Origin: Clostridia bacterium
GTDB lineage: Bacteria > Bacillota > Clostridia > Oscillospirales > Acutalibacteraceae
Length of the DNA stretch: 41,515 nucleotides
Reading direction: 5' to 3'
NCBI GenBank assembly: GCA_017516315.1
Contig: JAFXDE010000037.1
Location: forward strand, 1 to 41,515
Shown: positions 29,849 through 40,500 of the stretch, in pieces
How positions within the stretch are numbered: position 1 is the stretch's first letter
Layout of the letters: each line of letters starts with the position of its first letter
Notes under the pieces: model-generated
What the model saw: only the letters and a program-made list of their open reading frames with translations
What the model was told of the DNA's origin: nothing
The model's database searches: none
Translations under genes and position numbers: made by a program

Positions 29849-31597
29849 TTGGGAAAAGTTAAATCATTTTTCACCGAAGTAAAAACTCACTGGAAAACAC
29901 CTGCTGAAGGTAAGTATGTTCCTTACAGAGAGTATAAGGATCTGTTCCTCGGTATAGGCGCGAACTATACAGGGTCTAAAATGCTTGAAAGCATCGGCTT
30001 CTGGGCATCCTGCTACCTGTTTATGTATCATTATAAGCTGCCTTACCTTACCTTCTCATTCATCGGCATTATAAATATGCCCCTCAACTATATCTGGACT
30101 CTTATAGGCTGGATAATCAATGATAATCTCGGATTTTTGCCGAAGAAAACAGAAAGAAAATTCTACGGACTCTATTTCTCTCTTATAGTTATAGGTCTCG
30201 TTATGATTTTCGGCAAATTCCCCTTCCTTGATACCTCGACAAATCCGCTTATCGTTTATCTTAACAATATGCAGAGCATCGGTATTACTGCCGCTTCTGC
30301 GCTTAAGATTCTCGGTACCCACATTCTTTGGAACGGTTGGGCAGGCTCAAGAAATATCTTCTACCGTAAAAAGCTTATTCCCAAATACGGCAGATATAAG
30401 TATTCGCTTTACTGTGATGTAATTCCCAAGTGCATCATGGTTATCCTTGTAGGCTGGCTTCCTCTTTACGAGATTCCCGATATGGTTACGAGAGTATGGA
30501 CAGCAAATCTTCTCTTCGCTTGCTTTAATATCTTTGGATTCGGCAACAATCTCGAAAATCTTTCGAAAACCATCAGTCCCAATATGCAGGAAAGACTTCT
30601 CGTTCGTACATATCCCGTTAAGCTCTCTCATTTTATCCACACTATTGTTTCTATCATCATTCCTGTCGTGGCAGATGCTCTTCAGGATGAGTGGGCTGAC
30701 ATCAATCTTTACCGTTGGGTTTATCCCATCGCATTCATCGTTCCTGCTGCTATAACAATGATTTATGCAGGCAGACTTAAGGAAAGAATTCCTCAGCCTC
30801 CCCTTGAAAAGAAGGTTCAGATTAATTTCTGGGACGGTATGTTCGGCGTTCTGCGTAACAAATACCTTCTTATCAATACCATCGTAGGTCTTATTGACTC
30901 TCTCGGTAACGGTATGCTCGCCATTACACAGATTGTATATCTTTATACCTTCCGTCTTTCTGGTTTGCCCTATACAATCATCGTTAATCTTATCTCTTTT
31001 GCGGGTACTCCACCCGATTTATGTGCACCCTTCTTCCTCAAAAGATTTAATTATAAGCAGATTATGATTTTCTATCAGCTGACCCGTGCTTTCGGTAACG
31101 CATTTTTAGTAGGTGCCTTCTGGTTCTTCGGCGATAATGTTCATATCTGCGGTCTGGCATGTATCATCGTTATGTTCCTTATGGAAATGACGAAGACCAT
31201 TCCCACCACTGCCGGTCACGATATGGGTACGCGTATCGGCGACTATCAGATGTATCTTTCAGGTGAAAGACTCGAGAGCTTCGCAGGTGTTTTCGGCTGG
31301 TTTACAGGCCCCATCACATCTTTCGTAAGCCTTATCATTCCTCTTATGCTTCTTAAATACGGCTTTAACAGTAACTGGGATGTTCTCTATATCGATTCAG
31401 CACGCTTTAAGATTATTGCAGTACCGCTTATTATCGATATAATCGGCTTCCTTCTTATGGCTATTCCCTACTTGTTCTGGGATTATGACAACGAGAAGCA
31501 GACCAAGGTTATTCAGGTTCTTCAGCGCCGTGCTGAGGTAACCCAGAAGAAGGCCGAGGAAGAGGGCGAAGCCGTCAGCGGCGGTTACATAGGTTAA
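29849..31597 (+). CDS. MFS/GPH-like membrane transporter
   Basis: 582 residues with about 11-12 hydrophobic helices. The start is a TTG at 29849: AAAGGAG lies about 12 nt upstream and an in-frame stop directly precedes it, so no longer start is possible. Segments such as YTGSKMLESIGFWASCYLF, LPYTIIVNLISFAGTPPDLCAPFFL, and the late cytoplasmic loop TTAGHDMGTRIGDYQMYLSGER resemble the glycoside-pentoside-hexuronide cation symporter branch of the MFS. A substrate cannot be named. The C-terminal 35 residues are a charged cytoplasmic tail. The gene ends 15 nt before a membrane-anchored LRR protein with its own strong ribosome site, so both are made together. Confidence 0.82.
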   Translation: MGKVKSFFTEVKTHWKTPAEGKYVPYREYKDLFLGIGANYTGSKMLESIGFWASCYLFMYHYKLPYLTFSFIGIINMPLNYIWTLIGWIINDNLGFLPKKTERKFYGLYFSLIVIGLVMIFGKFPFLDTSTNPLIVYLNNMQSIGITAASALKILGTHILWNGWAGSRNIFYRKKLIPKYGRYKYSLYCDVIPKCIMVILVGWLPLYEIPDMVTRVWTANLLFACFNIFGFGNNLENLSKTISPNMQERLLVRTYPVKLSHFIHTIVSIIIPVVADALQDEWADINLYRWVYPIAFIVPAAITMIYAGRLKERIPQPPLEKKVQINFWDGMFGVLRNKYLLINTIVGLIDSLGNGMLAITQIVYLYTFRLSGLPYTIIVNLISFAGTPPDLCAPFFLKRFNYKQIMIFYQLTRAFGNAFLVGAFWFFGDNVHICGLACIIVMFLMEMTKTIPTTAGHDMGTRIGDYQMYLSGERLESFAGVFGWFTGPITSFVSLIIPLMLLKYGFNSNWDVLYIDSARFKIIAVPLIIDIIGFLLMAIPYLFWDYDNEKQTKVIQVLQRRAEVTQKKAEEEGEAVSGGYIG

Positions 31598-31612
31598 AAG
31601 GAGGTATACACA

Positions 31613-33622
31613 ATGAAAGATAAAAAAGAAAAAGTCTTTAAGGGTATGACTGCCCCCGTTGATGTGCACCTCGATATTCCCGAAGAGGAAATATGGACCT
31701 ATAAGGTTGACGGACTGGCAGAACCGCATATAAATAAGCCTTTTACAAACTTTACTCTTAAGAAAATTGTTTTCACCGTTCTCCTTCTTATTGCAGTCGG
31801 TCTTTCCATGTATTTCAGCGTAAGAGTGGTAAGCCGTACGCCTTTTGAATATGATGAGATCGGTGACGGAACTTATGAATTCGTAAAGTTCAATAATACG
31901 GGCTATATCAAGCATCTTGATATCGATTATGCCGTAGAAATTGTTACAGACGAGGAAAATCCCGATGCTGCGACAAACTTTACTCTCCAGAAGGATGAAA
32001 GCAAGCCTATTTCAAAAATTCCTCAGTTCTGCTTTAACTGTGATGAAACCGTCGAAACGATTTACATCGGCAAGGATGTTAAGGAGATAGACGGCAAGGC
32101 ATTTTTCACCTGCAGAACTCTCAAGCAGATTATAGTTGACGAGGAAAATGAATATTTCTGCGATATTGACGGTGTTCTTTACAATAAGGATAAAACAGAA
32201 ATTATCCTCTATCCGATGAATCATCCCCAGTATCTCCGTGAAAAATACGGCTACAACGATACTATCTGGGCTGACGGCGAAAACAATATGGAATTCCGTG
32301 CAAGATATGAGGCGGATATTCTTACTTATGTGCTTCCGTCTACGGTAGAAACCATTGGTGAGCTTGCATTCTACGATCTTCCTCTTTCTACACTTTATTT
32401 ACCCGAAGGCCTTAAGAGAATCGAGACAATGGCAATTATGAGAAACTGGTGGATGACGGATATTTATTCCTATGAGTCCAGCACGGCCGAAGAGGACGAA
32501 ACAGGCTTCTCTGCCGTGGCAAAGCTCAGCGGAGTTTACCGTTCGCTTCCTGACGGACTCGAATACATCGGCTCAGACTCGATGAGCTACTGCGATGACG
32601 GTGCAGTTCTTCGCATACCTGCGAGCGTTAAGTATATCGGACACCACGCTTTCTTTGATACTGTTGAAAAGAGAGACGGTACCTTCCTCGGATACGACAA
32701 GGTTTATATTGCAATGAGCGAGGAAGAATTCGAAAATGTCGAAACCGGACCTCAGTGGATTCCCGAATATGACAGCGGTCTTCTCGATAAAAAGGTAGAG
32801 CTTGTCTTTAATGCCGAAAAGATTTATGAGGAGCCTGTTTCTTTGACGGAAAAGGAAGACGGCACCTATGAGCTTACTGCAGCGACAAACAGAGAAAACG
32901 CTACAGAGCTTAGGATAGATACGGCAGACGGTAAGGCTATTACCTCAATCGCACATCATCCCTTTGATTGGGACGAAAAAATCGAAACAGTTTACATCGG
33001 CAAGAGTGTAAATTCACTTTACGGTGAGTCATTTGTAAATCTTCGCGCTCTTAAGTCCTTTGTGGTAGACGAGGATAATGAAAGCTTCTGTGCGGTAGAC
33101 GGTGTGCTTTATACGAAGGATATGAAGACTCTTCTCTGCTGTCCCAAGGCTTATGAGGGCGGAGCTGAATTCACCGTCCCCGAAACCGTAGAAAATATCA
33201 GCCGTTCTGCATTCTCCGACTGTAAATTCGAGAAGATTTATCTTCCCGAGGGTCTCAAGAGAATAGAAAGCATGGCCTTCCTTAAGTCAGAGTCGCTTAA
33301 GGAAATCGTATCCTACAAGGGAGAAAAGACCTACGCTTCTCTTCCGGAGGGACTCGAATTTATCGGTCTCGACTGCTTTAACTATGCATCGGGTCTCAGC
33401 TATCTTTACATTCCGGCTTCTGTTAAGGAAATCGGCGCTTACAGCTTCTGCTACTGCGCCAAGGCAGATGAGAACGGAAACAAGACAGGTATCACCGAGG
33501 TGGATGTGGCTCTTTCTGAGGCGGATTTCAAAAAGATTACCACAGGTGACCATTGGGTACCCGAATTCAGAAATGCTGAAAACGAAATCGCAGCTGTTAA
33601 CTACTCTGCAGAGAGAAAGTAA
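31613..33622 (+). CDS. Membrane-anchored leucine-rich-repeat (BspA-like) protein
   Basis: 669 residues, AAAGGAGG 8 nt before the ATG. Residues 1-50 are cytoplasmic, 51-70 one membrane helix, the rest outside. The outside part is an internal duplication: about 75-400 and 405-665 each start with DGTYE and run through ETVYIGK or ETIYIGK, then VDEENE..FCDIDGVLY or VDEDNESFCAVDGVLY, then AF-type LRR_5 units, YLPEGLKRIE, and a closing segment IPASVK.IG. LRR_5 repeats of BspA type mediate binding to proteins or surfaces. Coupled to the transporter upstream, it may act as its accessory or sensor. This part is inference from position only. Confidence 0.88.
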   Translation: MKDKKEKVFKGMTAPVDVHLDIPEEEIWTYKVDGLAEPHINKPFTNFTLKKIVFTVLLLIAVGLSMYFSVRVVSRTPFEYDEIGDGTYEFVKFNNTGYIKHLDIDYAVEIVTDEENPDAATNFTLQKDESKPISKIPQFCFNCDETVETIYIGKDVKEIDGKAFFTCRTLKQIIVDEENEYFCDIDGVLYNKDKTEIILYPMNHPQYLREKYGYNDTIWADGENNMEFRARYEADILTYVLPSTVETIGELAFYDLPLSTLYLPEGLKRIETMAIMRNWWMTDIYSYESSTAEEDETGFSAVAKLSGVYRSLPDGLEYIGSDSMSYCDDGAVLRIPASVKYIGHHAFFDTVEKRDGTFLGYDKVYIAMSEEEFENVETGPQWIPEYDSGLLDKKVELVFNAEKIYEEPVSLTEKEDGTYELTAATNRENATELRIDTADGKAITSIAHHPFDWDEKIETVYIGKSVNSLYGESFVNLRALKSFVVDEDNESFCAVDGVLYTKDMKTLLCCPKAYEGGAEFTVPETVENISRSAFSDCKFEKIYLPEGLKRIESMAFLKSESLKEIVSYKGEKTYASLPEGLEFIGLDCFNYASGLSYLYIPASVKEIGAYSFCYCAKADENGNKTGITEVDVALSEADFKKITTGDHWVPEFRNAENEIAAVNYSAERK

Positions 33623-33631
33623 GTTAATAAA

Positions 33632-33670
33632 AAATCCCGTGTTCTGTTTTTAAATCTGAACACGGGATTT
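33632..33670. terminator. Bidirectional terminator between the LRR gene and tRNA-Ala
   Basis: AAATCCCGTGTTC (33632-33644) and GAACACGGGATTT (33658-33670), perfect 13-bp stem. T-rich on both sides; the T6 on the minus strand ends the tRNA transcript. Confidence 0.93.
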
Positions 33671-33675
33671 ATATT

Positions 33676-33751
33676 TGGTGGACCCGAAGAGGTTTGAACT
33701 CTCGGCCTTTCGGTTGCGAACCGAACGCTCTCCCAACTGAGCTACGGGCCC
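33676..33751 (-). tRNA. tRNA-Ala(CGC)
   Basis: 76 nt. Acceptor GGGCCCG/CGGGTCC with the alanine-specific G3-U70 pair, D arm GCTC-AGTTGGGA-GAGC, anticodon stem TTCGG/CCGAA with loop TTCGCAA (anticodon CGC, reads GCG), T arm GAGAG-TTCAAAC-CTCTT, A73, CCA encoded. A hairpin array begins only 10 bp from its 5' end, and I find no good promoter between them. Confidence 0.93.
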
Positions 33752-33760
33752 GTAAATATT

Positions 33761-33937
33761 TGCCGAAGGCAACTTCATTGTGTCGTAGGCACACTTCATT
33801 GACGGAGTCATTTCATTTACCGTAAGGTAACTTCATTCATTTATGTCAGTAAAATGAAGTACGGCTTAACAGCCGTAATGAAGTCAGCACCATAAATGCC
33901 GCTGTATGAAGTTATGTCCTGCGGACATAAATGAAAA
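33761..33937. repeat. Mirrored array of short hairpins with 8-nt linkers
   Basis: Hairpins TGCC-GAA-GGCA, GTGTC-GTA-GGCAC, GAC-GGA-GTC, TACC-GTAA-GGTA are each followed by ACTTCATT (33772, 33793, 33810 as ATTTCATT, 33830). After a 15-nt centre come AATGAAGT (33853), ACGGC-TTAACA-GCCGT, AATGAAGT (33877), CAGC-N12-GCTG, TATGAAGT (33905), TATGTCC-TGC-GGACATA, AATGAAAA (33930). Each stem has a different sequence yet pairs. The linkers of the two halves are reverse complements, so the whole can also fold back. Not a CRISPR array. Confidence 0.85.
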
Positions 33938-34026
33938 ATCCAAGTCAGATGTATGAGATTGCTAAGGACAGTTTACAAAAAACAGTCAATAATATCTACC
34001 GTGCATTGCAGAAGGAAAAGAAGTAA
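33931..34026 (+). CDS. Possible 31-residue peptide after the hairpin array
   Basis: ATG within the last linker of the array, reads MKNPSQMYEIAKDSLQKTVN and ends LQKEKK. It is a short amphipathic helix without a ribosome site; may be the remnant of a larger gene of the repeat element. Confidence 0.25.
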   Translation: MKNPSQMYEIAKDSLQKTVNNIYRALQKEKK

Positions 34027-34081
34027 CCAAGAGAGAGTAAAATCTTTCTTGGTTATTTCTTTTTAACTCACTATCCACACA

Positions 34082-34111
34082 TTCGACTAATCTTTCGTTA
34101 TAAGGTAAAAT
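34082..34111 (+). promoter_or_regulatory. Possible promoter of the tnpV-like gene
   Basis: TTCGAC (34082-34087), 18 bp, TAAAAT (34106-34111). The -35 box is weak. Confidence 0.45.
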
Positions 34112-34141
34112 AAACTTACCAAATAATAGGAGGTATTCACT

Positions 34142-34507
34142 ATGTCAAATAAAAATTCTATCAGTTATCGCCGTGTTGGTGACTATTTCATCCCTAACCT
34201 CACTATCCCACCTGAAGAAGCAAACATCACTCTTAGCAAATGGGGAATGATGCACAAAAATTATCTTGAAAAACATAAGAAGGTGCTTTTTAACACACTG
34301 CTTACACAAGGCAAACTTTATCAACACTGTGCTGAAATTGAAAACCAGGCAAGAGGTATGTTTGATACTCTCATTGAGCAGATGAAAGAAAGTGAAGGTG
34401 TTACAGAGCGACTTAAAGAACAGGATCAACTTGAATGGATTCAGAAGATGAATAATATTCAGCACCGAGCTAGTGAAATTGTGTGCAAAGAGCTGATATG
34501 CGTTTAA
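34142..34507 (+). CDS. TnpV-like transposon-encoded protein
   Basis: 121 residues, AGGAGG 8 nt before the ATG. It reads ISYRRVGDYFIPNLTIPPEEA, then GMMHKNYLEKHKKVLFNTLL, then GKLYQHCAEIENQA, and ends EWIQKMNNIQHRASEIV. This is the pattern of TnpV, a small protein first named on clostridial Tn4451-type transposons, whose role is not established. No recombinase is near it, so it is a solitary copy, perhaps left by an older element or moved with the hairpin array. Confidence 0.85.
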   Translation: MSNKNSISYRRVGDYFIPNLTIPPEEANITLSKWGMMHKNYLEKHKKVLFNTLLTQGKLYQHCAEIENQARGMFDTLIEQMKESEGVTERLKEQDQLEWIQKMNNIQHRASEIVCKELICV

Positions 34508-34523
34508 GTGTATTTTATAGAAC

Positions 34524-34556
34524 AATCCCCGACAGAACTCTGCCGGGGATTAACAT
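34524..34556 (+). terminator. Intrinsic terminator behind the tnpV-like gene
   Basis: AATCCCCG (34524-34531) pairs with CGGGGATT (34544-34551), inner CAGA/TCTG. The T tract is short (TAACATTTT). Confidence 0.75.
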
Positions 34557-34557
34557 T

Positions 34558-37500
34558 TTAATAGTGCGCTACTCCGCAACCACAAATTTTGTTCGTTCCG
34601 AAAAGCTTATAGAAGAATCTCAGTATCTTCCAAATAATACTCATAAAGCCGGATTTATGACAGTTACAGGAGCAATTATTACTCTTTGAGTCACCGCATT
34701 CCGTACAAACACCGTTTTGATAGTTATGACCTGTTGCTGAAAGTTCATTTACCTCAGAATAATCACATCTTGAACATTCCGCTATTTCAAGACCGTTTTC
34801 TGTACAGCTTGGTTGCTCTACTACGATGAAATCACCCATATTGTGTCCGAGTTTTGCCGTTTCATTAGCCTTATAAGCATATTTACATACGGAACAAGTG
34901 TAAGTAGTATAACCGCCGTTTGTACAAGAAGGAGCTGTTACAACTGATTTGTAGCTGTGTTCAAGCTTTGCTGTTTCAGTCTGCTTAACAAGAATTTCAC
35001 CGCAAACAGAACATTTCTTTCCTTCGGTAAGACCGGGCTTTGAGCAAGTTGCATTTACAGCAGCAAGAATTTCTTCTGTATGACCCTTTGCACTAATTAC
35101 TTTTGTTTCATAGTAATCACAGCGTGAGCAATCAGCTCTTTCTTCACCATCAGCAGTACAGGTTGCTTCCTTGGTTACTGTAAATGTACCCATATTGTGC
35201 TTGAGTGCATCTACAGTCTGACCCTTTGAAATTTCTGCTCCGCAAGCACCGCAGACAGTATCACCGGTGTAACCGCTTTCGGTACAGGTTGCGTCCTTCT
35301 TATTAACGGTTGTTTCTGTATGCCCGCTTGTAGCAATAAAGTCGGTTTCAGCATAACCGCAGGAAGTGCATATGCGCTTCTTAACGCCACCTACGATGCA
35401 GTTTGCTTCAATTTCGGTTGCCCAATCACCGAATGTGTGTTCATCGCAAAGAGTGAGATTGACGATTTCCATAACATCGTCGCAGATTTCACAGCATTTA
35501 ACTGCAAAGCCGTCATATTCACTTGTGGGTGAAAGAACAGTCTTCTGTATGCCCGCAATACAGTCGTGTGCTTCGACAACATTTACTGCGTAGGAGTAAG
35601 TGTTACCCTTATCATCTTCAATGTAAAGGACACCGCCGTTTGCATCTGCTGAAGTAAGAGAGATAGTGCCGTCGCCTGTAAAGGTGAGAACACCGTTTTC
35701 AAATACAGCAGATTCGTTATCACATTCGAGTGTGTAATTTTCAGCTGAAACACTTCTGTTTCTCAATGAGTAGGAAGCAGCAGGAACATAATATGCCGTA
35801 AACTTGACTGTACCTGTGGCATCCTTTGCCTTGAACTGTTCTTTTTCATTCTGAACAGCAATAACAGATGTATCTCTGTCGACGTAATTTTCGGGATTGT
35901 CAATACCGGGGATAAGCTGTAAGTAAGATGACACTTCATCACCTGTCGCACCGATTATAGCCTGTGATACGCCGTTAAGACGAGAGCCGATATTGGATAC
36001 ACCGTAATATTCGGGGCCAATGCCTGTAATACTGTATGACCAGGGAATAGTGGTTGTGCCTTCCTGATTGAAGATAACATCACCTAAAATAAACTTGGTG
36101 GGAAGTGATGTAACAAGAGTTCTTAAGGAATCAAAGATATTGAATGCTGCTGTTTCCTCTTCGGTTGCATAAGTAACAATTGCTTTTTTAAGAGCTTCAA
36201 CATTTGCTGTTACAGCTTCAATATCAGCGCTTGCTGCCCATGCAGCGGCATCTTCACCGATAAGCTCAAGCTCCTGTGCAAGACCTGTATCAACAAGCAT
36301 TGCAGCAGCTGTGAATACCTTGTCACCGCTTACAAGAGATTTTTCAATATCACGAAGCATTTCTGCGAGCTCGCTCTCAATATTCGCCTTTTCCAAAGCT
36401 TCTGCAGCAGCAGAAACAGTTGCGATAAGTGTGCTTGCGGCATCAAGACCTGACATAACAGCCTCATAGCCGTTCACAAATTCAGCGGCATAATCACCAA
36501 AGATTTCTTCAATCTCTTTAAGCATATATTCCGAGCCGAAGAGAATCTCTATTGAAAGCTCAATTACAAGCTTATCGCCGGGCTTGAATTCGGGAGCGAA
36601 TGCAAACCAAGATTCATCTGATTCAGATGTATAAACAATATCCTTTGTTCCGTCTGCGGGATCATATATAATCTTGCCCTGCTCAACCTCTGTGATAAGG
36701 TGTGAAACATTATAGAGAGTTCTGTCGGAAACATTGGTTAAGGTGATAGTTACGGGATAGTCTTCGCCGAAATAGGCTGAGTTGGGGAATTCGTAATGAA
36801 GATGGAGTGCATTTCCTGCCCAAACCTGGAGCTGATCTTCACAGGTAAAGGTATCATTGATTTCTTCACCTAAAGGCATAATCTTACCTGTGAGCTGTGC
36901 AGCAAGGTCGTAGCTACCCGCCTTATCACCTCTTACATACCAGTGAACTGACTTGCTTGAGCTTTCAGTAACTGTACCCATTTCCTGCTCAAGTGTCTGT
37001 TCGCCGTCTATCATATCGGCAAGAGAGAGACCGTCGGGAAGAGTAAGAGTTGCCTTAAGGTCTTCGAGTGTATCTGTAGCGGAATTATTGACAACAAGAA
37101 GCTCAACGTCAAACATTTCCTTAAGCCATTTGATTTCGCCGCGGATAATAAGATAGCAACGCTCTGAAACAGGCTGAATGATGATAGAAGGCTGATCATT
37201 AACAGGAGGACGATAGTAATAATTTGCTGTAGAGCCGGGTCTTGAATAGTAGCCTTCGCCTTCAACAACTACATTTGCAGGTGTATCTGCAATACCGACA
37301 ACCTTACCGCCTGCTGTATAAGTTTCAACAACTATCGGCGGAACATCATCGAAGACCAACTTCATCTCGGTTTTAACCACCTGCTGATTTCCGATTGCTT
37401 CGGTATCAATACCTGCATCTTCGATTTCTTCTTTGGTCATTACCTTCTGTGTCAGCTCGGCATCATAGGTTGACTTATCACTAAGACCGATTACGGGTAT

Positions 37501-40500
37501 ATCGTTTTCACCGTTTACTACGGTAATCTTAAAGCTTCTGGTAAGGCAATTTTTAGCATAAGCTGAAACTGTCTGTTCGCCTATAGGAAGAGTAACACTT
37601 ACTTTACCGTCAGCATCAGTATAGAATGTATTTTCGCCGTCATTTTCTGTGGCTATGTAAAGGCTTGCGCCCTTAATGGGCGAAAGTGTCTGTGCGTTTA
37701 CTACGGTGAAATTAACTACGCCGTAGTTTTCGTCGCCGTCTACATTGATTCTGTCGATAGTCTTAACATCTCTGTGACCGCAGGTGTCGCAGGTTCTTAC
37801 TTCGAGACCTTCGGAAAGTACGGTAGCTTCCTTTTCGGTTATCCATGCACCGTAAGCGTGGTCAGCCTTATCGAGATTTCTGTAAACAGTTGCACCGCAG
37901 ACATCACATACGCTCTGTTCCTTACCTGCTGAGGTACAGGTGGGTGCGCTTATCTGTGTCCATTCGGTATTTGTGTGACCGAGAGCAGCTACATATTCTC
38001 TTGCAACAAGCCAGGTGCGGCAGTCGGGGCAATACTTACCTTCGGTATAGCCCGATACTGTACAGGTGGCGGGAACTGCTTCATAAACCTCTGCATTTGC
38101 GTGATTGATGGCGGGTATTACTTCATGACCGCTTACCCATTCACCGCAGGAATTACAGAATTCACCGGCAGTAAAGCCGCTTTCGGTACAGGTTGCCTTT
38201 TCTTCAGCGAAGGTGCTTGTGGTGCCTTCATGGTTAGTGGCAGGAATGTCCACACGCTCTTCCACATATTCACCGCAGGTGGTGCAGAGGAGACCGCCGT
38301 AGAAACCGTCAACGGTGCAGGTAGGAGCCTTGTTTTCCTCTCTTACCTTTGTGGGATGGTTGAGCTTTGAAATAGTGCTGTGACCGCTGATGTAACTCTG
38401 ACAGTCGGGGCAGTAAACGCCTGCTGTGTAGCCGACCTCAGTACAGGTAGGCTCTACACGGTCTGTATTATATTTGTTTGCGTGGTTGAGAGCAGCTATT
38501 GCTGTCTGAGGCTCTATCCATACAAGACAGTCGGGGCAGTATTTACCTGCTTCGTGACCCTTTACGGTACAGGTGGGAGCGAGGTATTCACCTACGTAGG
38601 CGTTAGCGTGAGCTGTGGGACAGTCAAGGCAGATTACGGTAACAGTAGAATTAAGACCTCTGTAGCCTCCGATAGCATTCCATTTACCTAAAACATCAAG
38701 ATAGTAAATGGTTGTACCGTCAAGATAGTTTATGGAATAACCATTGAAATAAGTTATAGATGATGGAATGGTAAGATACTTAGGGTCATTATCACCGTAG
38801 AAAGCATTATAAGGAACACTTGTCATACCGCTACCTAATACTACGGTTTCAAGTGAACCGGAATATGCACAGAAGGCATTACCTACAGATGTTACGCTGT
38901 CGGGAACAGTAATTGAAACAAGAGCATCACAATTGTAGAAGTTGCTTGCACCTATAGTCTCTACGCCCTCCGGAATGGTAATGTTCTTAAGATATGCATT
39001 ATCTTTGAAAGCCTCTGCCTTGATTTCCTTAACGGTTGAAGGAATTACAAAGCTTTCATCAGTCTTACCTACGGGGTACATCATAAGAACAGTCTTATCC
39101 TTATTATATACCACACCGTCTTCACTTGAGTAGGTTTCGTTGTCCTCTGCCACATTGATAGCGGCAAGGCTGGTACAGCCTGCGAAAAGGTCAGATGTAA
39201 TGCTTGTGATTGATGCGGGAATATCCACAGATGTAAGTGCTGTACAGTTTCTGAATGCATCGGCTTTGATAGTTGTCACACCGTCTTCAAGAATGATGCT
39301 TTCAAGAGCAGCACAGCCATAGAAGGCTTCCTGACCCACAGTAGTAACAGTGCCGGGAACGGTGATTGATTTAAGGGCAATACATTCCTGGAAAGCTCGA
39401 TCACCAATAGTTTTAACACCACTGCCGATTGTAACACTTTCAAGCTTTTCGCAATTGCTGAAAGCATAACTGCCCAAAGACGTAACACTGTCGGGAATTA
39501 CGATTTCTGCAAGAGCATCGCAATCATAAAAAGAATAGTTTCCGATTGTGGTCAGATTTTCAGGAAGTATAATTTCATCGAGCGCATAACAAGCATCAAA
39601 AGTATAAGTGCTGATAGTTGACATTGTTGACGGAAGAGTAACATTTTTCAGTAATTTACAGCCGTAAAAAGCTCCATAACCTGTTATAGTAGTGCCCTCT
39701 TCATAAACAACTTCTGTGAGAGACGTGCAGCTTTGGAATGCATAATCACCTATAGATGTAACCGTGCCGGGAATGGTTACTTCAGTTAAAGCACCGCAAT
39801 TTGCAAAAGCTCTTTCGCCGATATTTTCGATATACTTGGGTAATACGAGATTGGTAAGTTTAGTACAGCTGTAAAATGCTTTATAATTTATATTTTTAAT
39901 GCTGTCGGCAAAATCTACTGTTGTAAGTGCATCACAGCTCTCAAAGGCACGTTCACCAATTGTCTCAACACCTTCTTTAAGTGTAACTTCTGTAATACCG
40001 TCACAGTCACAAAATGCACAGTTTGAAAGAGTTGCAATAGAACCGGGTACGGTAACGGATGTGAGAGCATCACAGTTATAAAATGCGTAAGTACCAATTA
40101 CAGTAAGGCCGTCAGCGAGAGTAATATCAGCCAAAGCACCGCAGTTAGCAAAGGCATCAGTACCCATTGTTGTAACTGATTTGGGAACTGTTACAGATGT
40201 AAGAGCATCGCAGTCTTCAAAAGCGTACTGCTCTATTGTTGTAACGCCCTCGGGGATTGTTACAGAGGTAAGCTTGTCATTATTCCGGAAAGCATACTCC
40301 TTAATTGTGGTAACAGTTGAGGGGATTGTGTATGATACATCTTCTTTAGCTTCGGGATATTTGATGAGAGTAGTCATATCCTTGCTGAAAAGAACACCGT
40401 CCACAGCACAGAGGGTTTCATTGTCAGCAGAAACGGTGATTTCCTTAAGCTTATCCATTTTGTTATATGTATCTCTGCCTAAGGTTGCCGTATTTTTGCC

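Noticed and set aside
33761-33937. CRISPR array
   Set aside because: Linkers are only 8 nt, flip orientation half-way, and the sequences between them are palindromes of variable size; no cas genes.
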